This document shows, piece after piece, positions 9,390 through 16,960 of a stretch of 64,000 bases of DNA. This DNA comes from Flavobacterium sp. CS20 (GTDB lineage Bacteria; Bacteroidota; Bacteroidia; Flavobacteriales; Flavobacteriaceae), in the NCBI RefSeq assembly GCF_018080005.1, contig NZ_CP073015.1:124001-188000 (forward strand), given 5' to 3'. Positions within the stretch are counted from its first letter, which is position 1. Every line of letters starts with the position of its first letter. Both the position numbers and the translations under genes were made by a program. The notes beneath the pieces are model-generated. The model searched no databases. It saw only the letters and a list, made by a program, of their open reading frames with translations, and was not told where the DNA came from.

Positions 9390-9535
9390 ATTCTGACTAA
9401 CGTAAAATTATATCACTGTAAATCAGTTATTTATATTTTATTCAACATTTCAATTTTCAATCCAAATTTACTCATTTTAAGTTAGCCGAGGGACTAAAGT
9501 TTCTACAAATCTAGGAGGGATTACTGCCAACGGTT
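9390..9535 (+). repeat. 146-bp direct repeat, left copy
   Basis: This segment recurs at 17126-17271 in the same orientation. The first 115 bp differ at about two positions; the rest is more diverged but realigns at GAGGGATT and CAACG. Inside it an inverted repeat (CTAACGTAAAAT ... ATTTTAAGTTAG here, perfect in the other copy) brackets about 95 bp. It overlaps the outer end of palindromic element A. Confidence 0.85.
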
Positions 9536-9646
9536 TGGCTATGAGTAGTTGCGTGGTTTAGCACTTAACTTTGCAAGTATACACCAAACTGAAAATCCGC
9601 GAGGATTTTCAGAAGTAGGCGAGAACAAGCAATTACTTATAGCCGT
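9524..9646 (-). repeat. Palindromic cassette-end element A (split by IS110)
   Basis: The left arm, CTGCCAACGGTTTGGCTATG followed by AGTAGTTG, pairs with the right arm CAATTACTTATAGCCG at 9630-9645 plus the detached end TTGTTGGCAG at 10974-10983. An inner hairpin GAAAATCC-gcga-GGATTTTC lies at 9591-9610. The arms match those of element B at 12056-12195. The right arm is interrupted by the IS110-family element. On the minus strand the restored element begins 9 bp after the stop of the gene at 10992-11705. Confidence 0.7.
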
Positions 9647-9699
9647 CTTAAGTTTGATTTTTTTAAAATAAACTAATTTTAGAACATTAATCAGAAAGG

Positions 9700-9850
9700 C
9701 ATAAAGCAAGAGAATAAGGTTAATATAGCTGTTGAAGATTTTACTTCGTCAACAATGATAATCCCTGTCGCTTTTCTATCTAAATCTTGTTCAGTTCTAT
9801 GAGACTTTAGATCTCGATTTTAAGATGTTAAGTATCAGATAGATTTACCT
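9700..9850 (+). ncRNA. Candidate IS110 bridge RNA
   Basis: IS110-type elements encode a guide RNA in the non-coding left end. Four short matches fit the published guide logic. Target: TATAGCTGT (9724-9732) matches the left target TATAGCCGT with one U-G wobble, and GTCAACAA (9748-9755) is the reverse complement of the right target TTGTTGGC with one wobble. Donor: TCAGTTCT (9791-9798) equals the right end of the element at 10966-10973, and GAGACTTTAG (9801-9810) pairs 8 of 10, including one wobble, with the left end at 9647-9656. RNA ends are guesses; no folding was run. Confidence 0.55.
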
Positions 9851-9867
9851 TTCATAAAATAAATATT

Positions 9868-10836
9868 ATGGATAAAAATAGTAAAATTTTCGGAGTAGAC
9901 ATTAGTAAAGATTATTTTGATGTAGTAGATCAAGATAACAATCATAGCCAGTATGGTAATGATGCCCGAGGGTTTTCAAAGTTTCTAGAGCATCTTACTT
10001 CAGAAGACCTTGTAGTGATGGAAGCGACAGGTTATTACCATTACCGTCTTGCCCAGTTTTTATCACAACATTCCATTGTCTGCTCAGTTGTCAATCCTCT
10101 GTCAGTAAAACGTTTCATTCAAATGAAATTAGCAAAAACAAAGACAGATAAATCAGATGCAAAAGCCATTTGTGAGTACGCACAAGTTAACACTGTTCCT
10201 GTTTACAGTCATGTAGATGAAACACAAGCAGAGTGTCTTCAGCTCTTTAGTTTGTTAGATATTTACCAGAAACAGTTGACAGCAATAAAGAACAAACAAC
10301 AGGGAGAGGAAGCTTTAGGTAGACCATCAAAAGCTGTATATCACTCACTAAACAGAGTGAGAAAAAATCTTCAGAAAGAAATAAATCATTTAGAGGAACA
10401 GCTTTTAAAGTTAGTAAAGTTAGATCAGCAGGAACAATTGACATTATTAAAAAGTATACCAGGAATGGGGGTAAAGACAGCTTTGTTTTTAATAGTTATA
10501 ACAGGTGGTTTTGAGAAATTTGAGACTGCTTCCCAACTGTGCTGTTATGCAGGAATAACACCAACGCATCGTACTTCAGGGAGTAGTGTTAGAGGTAAGA
10601 GTAGAATTAGTAAGGTAGGAAATAAAAAACTAAGATATTTATTATTTTTATGTGCTTTTTCAGCATGTAAATACAATCCGGTCTGCAAAGCACTCTACGA
10701 CAGATTGGTAGAAAAAGGAAAGAGTAAGAAGTTAGCACTATTAGCTGTGGAAAATAAACTTTTAAAACAAGCTTTTGCTATTGTTAAGTCAAAAAAACCT
10801 TTCGATGCGGAGCATCGGTCAGTTTTAAAAAAATAA
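9868..10836 (+). CDS. IS110-family transposase (DEDD/serine recombinase)
   Basis: A 322-residue protein. The N-terminal RuvC-like DEDD domain shows GVDISKDYFD (Asp11), VMEATGYYHY (Glu52) and KTDKSDAKAI (Asp94, Asp97). A central coiled region (about 125-190) precedes the C-terminal Tnp20 domain with SIPGMGVKTALFLI and CYAGITPTHRTSGSSVRGKS, where a serine among 237-240 is the presumed nucleophile. The frame is intact, so the element could be active. It acts as an RNA-guided recombinase together with the ncRNA encoded upstream. GTATACC-like variation and neighbours suggest a recent insertion, since neither flank is decayed. Confidence 0.95.
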   Translation: MDKNSKIFGVDISKDYFDVVDQDNNHSQYGNDARGFSKFLEHLTSEDLVVMEATGYYHYRLAQFLSQHSIVCSVVNPLSVKRFIQMKLAKTKTDKSDAKAICEYAQVNTVPVYSHVDETQAECLQLFSLLDIYQKQLTAIKNKQQGEEALGRPSKAVYHSLNRVRKNLQKEINHLEEQLLKLVKLDQQEQLTLLKSIPGMGVKTALFLIVITGGFEKFETASQLCCYAGITPTHRTSGSSVRGKSRISKVGNKKLRYLLFLCAFSACKYNPVCKALYDRLVEKGKSKKLALLAVENKLLKQAFAIVKSKKPFDAEHRSVLKK

Positions 10837-10862
10837 ATGATTAAAAATAAAATGATTATAGC

Positions 10863-10914
10863 TTGTTGAACTGGAAATAAATCTCCTATCGTCGATTTAT
10901 TTCCAGTTCAACAA
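10863..10914. repeat. Perfect 21-bp inverted repeat in the IS110 right end
   Basis: Arms at 10863-10883 and 10894-10914 are exact reverse complements (TTGTTGAACTGGAAATAAAT plus C) around a 10-nt loop. It lies 27 bp after the transposase stop. No T-run follows, so it is probably not a simple intrinsic terminator; it may be an end structure of the element. Confidence 0.8.
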
Positions 10915-10991
10915 TGCCAAGAAGCATATTGCCAAAAATAAATGAATTTTTAGTTGGTTTTTGACTCAGTTCTTTGTTGGCAGCTGGGCTT

Positions 10992-11705
10992 TCATTTTTT
11001 AAGTTTTGTCTCAGTCTCAAAGTGCTTCTTATCAATTAAGTTTTTCATAAGTATCAATGTTTTTTCATAGAGTTTTGCCAAGTTCATAACGCCAAATACA
11101 CCAACCCGTTCGGTAACTCCCTTTTCAATCAAATCATCAATTGCGAAGTTAAATTCAAATTCAATTTCAAATGATCTTATGTCGAGGCACAACTCACTAA
11201 TATTTGATATTGTGTTTTCATCTATGTGCAATGAATGTACTTCAATTATTCTTTCTAATTTTTCTCTGAAAATTGAAATTCTGTTCTTTTCATTTGTCAA
11301 GAGGTCAAAGCCTTCATTAATTGATAAATTTTTAAAATAATCAGCGACAACCAACTGGACTTTAGGATAAACGATGGGGTTGAAAACGTTAATATTCAGA
11401 AGTCCTACAAATCTATGGTTCTTTAAATCTTTCTTGGATGTAAAAATGGCAACTTGATGTCTATGTAGTTCATCATCTTTAAACGGCATCAGACTAAGAT
11501 ACTCGCATATCTCTTGGATTACATATGATGTCTTTCTCAGAATATATTTCTTGTTTTTATTCCGTAGTTGTCTGATTGTAAAATATGGTATAATCTTAAT
11601 TGCTACGGGAATACTTAAAATAAAGAAAATTAGTCCGACAAGAAAATTTAGCCAAAAGGAATCCCAATCAAGATGTTTCAAGAAATCAATCACATTATAT
11701 TTCAT
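10992..11705 (-). CDS. Uncharacterised membrane-anchored protein
   Basis: I do not recognise this 237-residue protein. From the ATG at 11705 (MKYNVIDFLKHLDWDSFWLN) it has one strong membrane segment at about residues 16-38 (FLVGLIFFILSIPVAIKII), followed by a basic stretch (RQLRNKNKKYILRK), suggesting a cytoplasmic C-terminal domain of about 195 mixed alpha/beta residues. The open frame extends 29 codons further upstream, but those overlap the preceding gene. The start overlaps the stop of 11695-12012, so the two are probably translated together as one cassette-like module. The stop lies 9 bp from the end of element A. Confidence 0.65.
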   Translation of the reverse strand: MKYNVIDFLKHLDWDSFWLNFLVGLIFFILSIPVAIKIIPYFTIRQLRNKNKKYILRKTSYVIQEICEYLSLMPFKDDELHRHQVAIFTSKKDLKNHRFVGLLNINVFNPIVYPKVQLVVADYFKNLSINEGFDLLTNEKNRISIFREKLERIIEVHSLHIDENTISNISELCLDIRSFEIEFEFNFAIDDLIEKGVTERVGVFGVMNLAKLYEKTLILMKNLIDKKHFETETKLKK

Positions 11706-12012
11706 TTGGATACACTTGAGTCCACGAATAGTTGACACCACAATCCGAGACCATCTTGCCACCATCGAGCCAATCAGCCTGAAGAGTAACAAGTCTTGGA
11801 CCCATTATTTTCCCTTCTCTTGGATGTCCTGGCGGGTTCTTAAACCCACCAAAGTAAGGTGGGTTTCCTTTAATCATTTTGCCGTCTTCAACCCATTGAA
11901 TCTCTACAACTTTTGCATGTCTGTCCAAGCGCCAAGAATCTCTTCTTACATAAAACCCTAATCTGCAATTGTTCTTAACGTACATCTGATAAATATTTAT
12001 TCTTTCTGACAT
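11695..12012 (-). CDS. Uncharacterised small protein paired with the membrane protein
   Basis: A 105-residue protein starting MSERINIYQMYVKNNCRLGF. It is rich in aromatic, glycine and proline residues (GNPPYFGGFKNPPGHPREGK; LQADWLDGGKMVSDCG) and has no membrane segment. I do not recognise a family. The ATG at 12012 was preferred to an upstream TTG. Its stop overlaps the start of the membrane-anchored protein by 11 bp, and its own start lies 44 bp from element B, consistent with a two-gene cassette. Confidence 0.55.
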   Translation of the reverse strand: MSERINIYQMYVKNNCRLGFYVRRDSWRLDRHAKVVEIQWVEDGKMIKGNPPYFGGFKNPPGHPREGKIMGPRLVTLQADWLDGGKMVSDCGVNYSWTQVYPNEI

Positions 12013-12055
12013 ATCAATCAAAGAATTTTATTGTCTGTTAGTCTTTTCAGCCTTG

Positions 12056-12195
12056 CTGCCAACGTTTGGGCTATATGTAGTTCTGTGCAAAAATGCCACC
12101 ACTTTTCAGCCATTCAACAAAGTTAGCAAATAATCTCAGAACTTCGGTTAAGCACAAAATACAGCATTACTTATAGCCTCGTGTTGTGCGGTCGG
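12056..12195 (-). repeat. Palindromic cassette-end element B
   Basis: An imperfect palindrome of 140 bp. The left arm CTGCCAACGTTTGGGCTATA pairs with the right arm around 12168-12195 (GCATTACTTATAGCCTCGTG...), and the tips CTGCCAAC and GTTGGCAG-like resemble those of element A. On the minus strand it begins 3 bp after the stop of the small ORF 12199-12348, the position an attC site takes in an integron cassette. It lacks the canonical RYYYAAC/GTTRRRY attC cores. Confidence 0.7.
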
Positions 12196-12198
12196 CAT

Positions 12199-12348
12199 CT
12201 ATTTCACGTGTTTTAATTTTCTACGATTTAAGTATTCTTTAAATTCGGTAAAAGTCATTCCTTTGGTTTCTTTTGCGATTTTTTCTTTTACTTCTCTAAA
12301 GTATTTAACTGTGTCAAACTCTTTTTGTTTTTTTTCTGATTTATTCAT
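12199..12348 (-). CDS. Small basic protein, likely antitoxin partner of the PIN protein
   Basis: A 49-residue ORF: MNKSEKKQKEFDTVKYFREV, then KEKIAKETKGMTFTEFKEYL and NRRKLKHVK. The pattern of charged helices, with a T-x-E-F-K-x-Y-L segment, matches short antitoxin-like proteins encoded directly behind PIN-domain genes in Bacteroidota. Its ATG overlaps the PIN stop by 8 bp, indicating translational coupling, and toxin-first order. The assignment as antitoxin is by context only. Confidence 0.6.
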   Translation of the reverse strand: MNKSEKKQKEFDTVKYFREVKEKIAKETKGMTFTEFKEYLNRRKLKHVK

Positions 12349-12802
12349 TTCGTATTATTTCTTTAGGTGAACGAATATCTAATTGTATGTGTCCGTTTTT
12401 GATGTTAATTGCATTGTAACCTCTTATTCTGAAAACATTTACTATGTGTTTAAAATTCCAACTTACTAAATAGTCTACTTTATATATGGTCGCACAAGCA
12501 ATATGCCTACAATCATCAATGCTTGTTTGTCCAACAACTTTTTCTTTCACGTATTCTTCGGCAAGTTGATTAATTTCTTCAGTTATTTCGACAAATTCAG
12601 TTTGATTTTTGTCAAGACTCAAAAAATGTTCTTTTACTGTTTCTGGAGCGTTCTCAAGTTCAAACTCACAAAGATCAGAGTAAACACAGATTATTTCTCC
12701 GTTTTTAACCATTTCAAAAAGCATTTCAGTTTCTTCTTGAAATTCAACGTCATAAACTCCACCAAAAACAGAAGTGTCAAAATATAGTCTTAATTTTCTC
12801 AT
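12341..12802 (-). CDS. PIN-domain protein, probable ribonuclease toxin
   Basis: A 153-residue protein with the PIN-domain acidic residues: LYFDTSVFGG (Asp9), the central EFELENAPE segment, SIDDCRHIACATIYKVDYLVSWN (Asp pair near 97-98) and NFKHIVNVFRI. The VS-W-N-x-K-H motif is characteristic of the group usually annotated as type II toxin PIN proteins. It would cleave RNA in a metal-dependent way, with activity held in check by the small partner that overlaps its 3' end. The gene pair plus element B forms one complete cassette-like module. Confidence 0.8.
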   Translation of the reverse strand: MRKLRLYFDTSVFGGVYDVEFQEETEMLFEMVKNGEIICVYSDLCEFELENAPETVKEHFLSLDKNQTEFVEITEEINQLAEEYVKEKVVGQTSIDDCRHIACATIYKVDYLVSWNFKHIVNVFRIRGYNAINIKNGHIQLDIRSPKEIIRNE

Positions 12803-12870
12803 TTTCTAAAGATAAAAAATCTTTTAGAAATCGAAGTATTTTATGTAGCAGAATTTTTTTTTATGTCGCT

Positions 12871-13002
12871 TTACAACGTTCAAGTATAAGCGTAGTGCGG
12901 ATTTCGGAGCAATTCCCTGTCCGCTTACCGCAAAGTTTATTAGAAGCAAAAATGCTCATTTTTATCAGTTCAGCCCGCATTACGCTTATACAATGTTGGC
13001 GG
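12871..13002 (-). repeat. Palindromic cassette-end element C
   Basis: Left arm TTACAACGTTCAAGTATAAG then CGTAGTGCGG (12871-12900); right arm CCCGCATTACGCTTATACAA then TGTTGGCGG (12974-13002). The arms pair over about 25 of 30 positions. The sequence differs from elements A and B, but the architecture and AACGTT/GTTGGC tips are shared. A group II intron starts about 7 bp beyond its right tip. Confidence 0.65.
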
Positions 13003-13655
13003 TTCGTTGTGTGTCCTGCGTTACTTGGGGATACAAGATAGTGATTAAGTTCATTGAAAACAAGTAACATAACTGTAATTGAGATGAGAGTCTCATTGGT
13101 ATTTAGAAACGACCCTGGCATTTGTTTCAGGTGGATTCACGTAAAGAGTACGATGAGGATTGGTCTCTCGGCTGGGAGTGATTAGGCACACCAGTCAAAC
13201 CGCCTTATGGGGCTTTCCTTTCACGGGTTGGTCTTGAGCGATAAGGTTAAATGCACTACCTGTGTTGTTTTCAGAGTAGTTTGCTATGGTAGGAGTAAAG
13301 AAGCTGAAAGAGACGAGATTGAACCCTTGTAGAAGTGTCGTAAACAACTTTAGTATTGTCAAAATCGAGGGATGGGCGGTCTTGCGAGAACAGAACTTGA
13401 CATGATACCTATTTCTGGTCAAGTGGCAATCGGCATAAAGAGGGCAGGAGCTTTGCTTACGGCTCAATTACGGAACAGAGAAGCTAATTAATAGTGCAAA
13501 AATACCACAACCCCGAAGGGCAAGGTAGAAAGTAGCGATACTGTTAATTAGTGGCGGATTAGTCTGTAGTAGTGATGAAGTTTCTGTAATGGAAATGGAG
13601 CGAAGGGACTGACTTAACAGTTTTAAATTGTATTACAACTAAAGATTTTTTTAGG

Positions 13656-14914
13656 ATGATTTTCAAAGAGAAACAAAAGTCGCAACCGATATTAAAGCGA
13701 CAGGTATGGGATGCCTTTAAAAAGGTAAAGAGTAACAAAGGTAATTTCAGGTGTTGATAATTTGTCAGTACAAGAGTACATTCACGTCCTATGAAATACT
13801 TATATCCTGTATGGAATAGGTTAGCCAGTGGTAGTTATTTTCCAGTACTGTGCGCGAGGTAGAAATACCCAAAGAAGACGGTCGAATCAGGAAGCTTGGC
13901 ATTCCAACAGCATAAGACCGAACGGCTCAAATGGTAATAAGAGAAGAATTAGAACAGATTGTAGATAAACAGTTTAGTAAAGATTCTTTTGGCTATCGAC
14001 CAAACAAATCAGCGCATCAAGCCATAAAGCAATGCAGGGAAAACTGCATGAAAATGGATTGGGTGATAGATTTGGATATCAAGAGTTTTTTTGATGAGAT
14101 AGACCATGACTTAATGCTTAAAGCATTAGGACATTTTACCAAAGAAAAGCATATTCACTTGTATGTAGCACGTTGGTTAAAGGCTCCAATTCAAAAGAAA
14201 GACGGTAGTATTCATTCACGAGACAAAGGCACACCACAAGGAGGTGTTATTAGCCCATTACTGGCAAACATTTTCTTGCATGTTGTTTTTGATAAGTGGA
14301 TTGAGAACAACCACCCGGAAGTAAAGTTTGAGCGCTATGCTGATGATATTATCATCCATTGCGATAATTTTAAACAAGCCTTGCGGACGTTGGAAGCGGT
14401 AAAAGCCCGATTTAAACAGTGCAAATTGCAGATAAAAGACGGCAAGAGCAATATCGTGTATTGCAAACGCAACCAAAAGAAGCATCCACCATTTAAGGTT
14501 CATTATGTAACATTCGATTTTCTTGGATTTACATTTAAGCCAAGAATGGTAAAGGGCTATTTTGGGAACTTTCATTTGGGATTTACACCGTCAATCAGTC
14601 GTAAACGACAGAAACGCATCAATCAAACTTTGTTTAAGATGAAACTTCATCGTATGGTTCATTTACGCCTGCCAGATTTGGCAGGCATAATAGCAGAAAA
14701 AGTACGAGGTTGGATTAACTATTACGGCAAAGTAAGAATGAGTGAATTACATTATGTATTCCGTTTCTTGAACATGCGTCTGGCAAAATGGGTACGCAAC
14801 AAATATCGGAGATTTAGGCGTAAACACTGGTTTTTTGCCTACAAATGGTTACAGGAAACTGCAAAGCATTATCCTAATCTGTTTGTGCATTGGCAATACG
14901 GTTTTACGCCATAG
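13656..14914 (+). pseudogene. ltrA: Group II intron reverse transcriptase/maturase, frameshifted
   Basis: The reading starts MIFKEKQKSQPILKRQVWDA and should run for about 420 residues. Relative to the family it is broken at about 13740 (frameshift before SGVDNLSVQEY), 13788 (before PMKYLYPVWNRLASGSYF), 13850 (before VREVEIPKEDGRIRKLGIPT) and by an in-frame TAA at about 13913. From 13931 a 327-residue frame is intact, with the RT palm (VIDLDIKSFFDEIDH; GTPQGGVISPLLANIF), the catalytic FERYADDIIIH, and the maturase X domain (GWINYYGKVRMSELHYVFRF). No HNH endonuclease domain follows. The product, if made, lacks RT domains 0-1. Confidence 0.85.
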
Positions 14915-14926
14915 ACTTGTTAAGAA

Positions 14927-14960
14927 GAGCCGTATGATGGGAGACTATCACGTACGGTTC
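14927..14960 (+). ncRNA. Group II intron domain V
   Basis: A 34-nt hairpin with the AGC-type triad region GAGCCGTATG, tetraloop-bearing centre and closing CGTACGGTTC, the catalytic heart of group II introns. It appears undamaged even though the encoded maturase is broken. Confidence 0.88.
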
Positions 14961-15057
14961 TGTGAGAGGTTTAGGGGTAGATTCCCCTTTACCTACTCGA
15001 CTTTTCAACAATCTATAAAGTTGAAGTTTACCACTACCAATATTTAAATTTACTCTG

Positions 15058-15435
15058 CTAATTTTCTATAATTGGTTTATATTTATTCCAATTATCTACA
15101 ATTGCCCAAATATTAATTCCTAATAAAATTAATGCTATTCCAATAGTTGACATTTCGAGAACGAGATGATGCGTAAATATTCCAACAATTACAGGAAGAA
15201 GTATTATTGACCCCAAAGCTCTTGTTTTAGGAATAGCAATTAATATTCCTCCAATGATTTCTACGATTGCAACTAATGGAAGTATCCATTTAATTGTCAT
15301 AAATGCGTTCATAATTTGCATCATTTCTTCAGACATTTCAGGCATTGGCATATAGTGAAAGAATTTGTTTAAACCTGAATTAACCATCATTAATCCAAGT
15401 AAGATACATAAGCCAGTTAGAATTTTGTTTTTCAT
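15058..15435 (-). CDS. DoxX family membrane protein
   Basis: A 125-residue protein with four membrane segments (about 5-22, 45-66, 72-90, 95-115). The start KILTGLCILLGLMMVNSGLNKFFHYMPMP has the G-x-x-K-F pattern of DoxX-like proteins. The function of this family is ill-defined; some members take part in thiol or redox stress responses. It follows the SDR gene by 49 bp on the same strand, so the two probably form an operon repressed by the divergent HxlR regulator. Confidence 0.8.
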   Translation of the reverse strand: MKNKILTGLCILLGLMMVNSGLNKFFHYMPMPEMSEEMMQIMNAFMTIKWILPLVAIVEIIGGILIAIPKTRALGSIILLPVIVGIFTHHLVLEMSTIGIALILLGINIWAIVDNWNKYKPIIEN

Positions 15436-15484
15436 AATTAGTCGGTTTTTTTATGGATTTAATATTATTCACAAATAGAGATTG

Positions 15485-16348
15485 TTATAATTTGTAAATA
15501 GTTTTCAATGCTGATTTAAGAGTGGTTGGCTTTCTGCCTAATATTATTTCTAAATCGTTGGATTTTATTTCATACAGATGGTTTTTAACATCCTCCGTAA
15601 AACCTGCCGCAATAAATATGGCTTCTTCTGGAACGCCAAGTTTATTCAGCATCTCAGGAAATTCAGCTGTATTGACATTGTTATATATAACTTCTTTGCC
15701 AGAAAGTTCGGTTAATATGCGAGCAACATCTTCATAAGAATATAATTGACCACCAGTAAAGTTATATGTTTTGTTTTCGTGTCGGTCTTCGGCAAGTACT
15801 AGGGCTGTTCCTTCTGCCAAATCCTTGCGATAAACAAACGGAACTTTTCCGTCACCAGCCGGAAGGAATATTCCGGTTTCAACAACTTTTTCTCCGGCAA
15901 ACATTGGTACGGCATCACTATATAATGAGTTTCGCAGAAATGTATATTTAAAACCATTGTTTTTGATATAATCCTCAGTTCGAAAATGATCGTCCAGAAA
16001 AGATTTAATTGCAGAACGTGTAATATCGGTTAATGCCACTCCTGTATAAATAATGTGTTTTACTCCGTTTTCTTTGGCAAGATTTATCACATTTTTATGT
16101 TGTTCCAAACGGTTTTGGTCAAGACCTGAAATTAATAATAATTTATCAACTCCTTTTAATGCTTTGGAAAGAGAGTCAGTATCGTTATAATTTCCAATTT
16201 TGACATCAATACCTTTTTCTTTTAAGTTTTCCCCTTTTTCGACAGTTCGCACTAATGCTGAAATTTTGTTAGGTGGAAATCCTTTTTGAATTAAAAAATC
16301 TATAGTTGCACTTCCTAAGTGTCCTGATGCTCCAGTTATTAATATCAT
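15485..16348 (-). CDS. NmrA/QOR2-like NAD(P)-dependent oxidoreductase
   Basis: A 287-residue atypical short-chain dehydrogenase. It opens with the dinucleotide motif MILITGASGHLGSATIDFL (G-x-S-G-x-x-G) and has NmrA-type blocks LLISGLDQNRLEQHKNVINLAKENGVKHIIYTG, SLYSDAVP and TYNFTGGQLYSYEDVARIL. The YxxxK catalytic motif of classical SDRs is absent, as in QOR2-type quinone or flavin reductases. The divergent HxlR gene across a 119-bp gap suggests control by electrophile or quinone stress, which is inference. Confidence 0.88.
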   Translation of the reverse strand: MILITGASGHLGSATIDFLIQKGFPPNKISALVRTVEKGENLKEKGIDVKIGNYNDTDSLSKALKGVDKLLLISGLDQNRLEQHKNVINLAKENGVKHIIYTGVALTDITRSAIKSFLDDHFRTEDYIKNNGFKYTFLRNSLYSDAVPMFAGEKVVETGIFLPAGDGKVPFVYRKDLAEGTALVLAEDRHENKTYNFTGGQLYSYEDVARILTELSGKEVIYNNVNTAEFPEMLNKLGVPEEAIFIAAGFTEDVKNHLYEIKSNDLEIILGRKPTTLKSALKTIYKL

Positions 16349-16382
16349 ATTTTTTAAAATGTATTAGTTTATGAAGACAAAA

Positions 16383-16437
16383 ATACTATCTTTGATATAC
16401 AAAAAATAGTATGTTACTAAAAAGTATTACTATACTT
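16383..16437. promoter_or_regulatory. Divergent promoter/operator region for SDR and HxlR genes
   Basis: Between the two starts lie ATACTAT ... ATAGTAT (16383-16412) and the palindrome AAGTAT-TACT-ATACTT (16422-16437), with direct repeats AGTATGTTACT and AGTATTACT. Such palindromes rich in AGTA/TACT are usual operators for HxlR-type winged helix regulators. Confidence 0.5.
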
Positions 16438-16467
16438 TTGTATAGTTAACTAAATAAAAATAAGAGA

Positions 16468-16839
16468 ATGAATGAGTTAATAAAAACAAAATCTGTGATG
16501 AATTGCCCTAAAAGCTTTGTGCTTGCTGTAAATGATACTTTAAATGTAATTGGCGGGAAATGGAAAATTAGTATTATTGCTTCACTACTTCAGAGTAAAA
16601 TGAGATTCAAAGATTTACAGGAAGTCATAGTAAAAATAACACCTCGTATGTTATCTAAAGAATTGAAAGAATTAGAGTTGAATGGCGTAGTAAATAGGAT
16701 TGTACAACCTAGCAAGCCTGTTTTGATTGAATATGAACTTACGGAATCGGGTAAACAATTGTCAGAAGTTATTGATTCAATTATAGATTGGGGTCTTAAT
16801 CATAGAAGTGTTACTATTAATACTATTAAAAAAGATTAA
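16468..16839 (+). CDS. HxlR family winged-helix transcriptional regulator
   Basis: A 123-residue protein with the HxlR fold: a Cys near the N-terminus (MNCPKSF), VNDTLNVIGGKWKISIIASLL, MRFKDLQEVIVKITPRMLSKELKELELNGVVNRIV and YELTESGKQLSEVID. Members bind as dimers to divergent promoters, often sensing electrophiles or oxidants through cysteine. It probably represses itself and the divergent SDR-DoxX pair. Nothing suggests damage, although it sits in the accessory island. Confidence 0.9.
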   Translation: MNELIKTKSVMNCPKSFVLAVNDTLNVIGGKWKISIIASLLQSKMRFKDLQEVIVKITPRMLSKELKELELNGVVNRIVQPSKPVLIEYELTESGKQLSEVIDSIIDWGLNHRSVTINTIKKD

Positions 16840-16917
16840 TTTTTTAGGTGTTAGATGCGTTAATAAATTATTTGATTCTTTTAGTCAACCTATTTCAGTA
16901 CGACCACAGTTTTTTAC

Positions 16918-16929
16918 ATTACTGCCAAC
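16918..16929 (+). repeat. 12-bp cassette-end core copy (ATTACTGCCAAC)
   Basis: The same 12 bp occur at the outer tip of element A (9520-9531). Here the motif lies 31 bp past the stop of the tyrosine recombinase remnant, without a palindromic partner. It may be a recombination site or the worn end of another element. Confidence 0.45.
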
Positions 16930-16960
16930 TAGTATATATCCACAAAAATACACCACTTTT

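Larger units (their letters stand above)
9647..10973 (+). mobile_element. IS110-family insertion sequence
   Basis: About 1.33 kb with one DEDD transposase gene, a 219-bp non-coding left end and a 137-bp right end; no terminal inverted repeats, as usual for IS110. The borders are inferred from element A: removing 9649-10973 rejoins its right arm as TATAGCCGT-CT-TTGTTGGC. A CT dinucleotide at 9647-9648 and another at 10972-10973 would be the duplicated core, as in known IS110 elements. The borders could shift by a few bases. Confidence 0.75.
13009..15001 (+). mobile_element. Group II intron, degenerate
   Basis: The inferred 5' end has the consensus GTGYG (GTGTG at 13009) and the 3' end after domain VI is CTACTCGAC (15001), giving 1993 bp, normal for an ORF-bearing bacterial group II intron. 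Domain V at 14927-14960 is a perfect 34-nt hairpin (GAGCCGTATG ... CGTACGGTTC), followed by a domain VI-like hairpin. Domain I-IV RNA occupies 13009-13655. The encoded protein is broken, so self-mobility is lost unless a protein is supplied in trans. The 5' boundary is the less certain one. Confidence 0.75.

Noticed and set aside
12861..13121. A minus-strand frame of 86 residues across element C and the intron 5' end
   Set aside because: It crosses a palindromic repeat and structured intron RNA and has no protein-like composition.
13195..13467. A minus-strand frame of 90 residues within the group II intron
   Set aside because: It falls in the RNA domain I-III region, opposite the intron transcript; not a gene.
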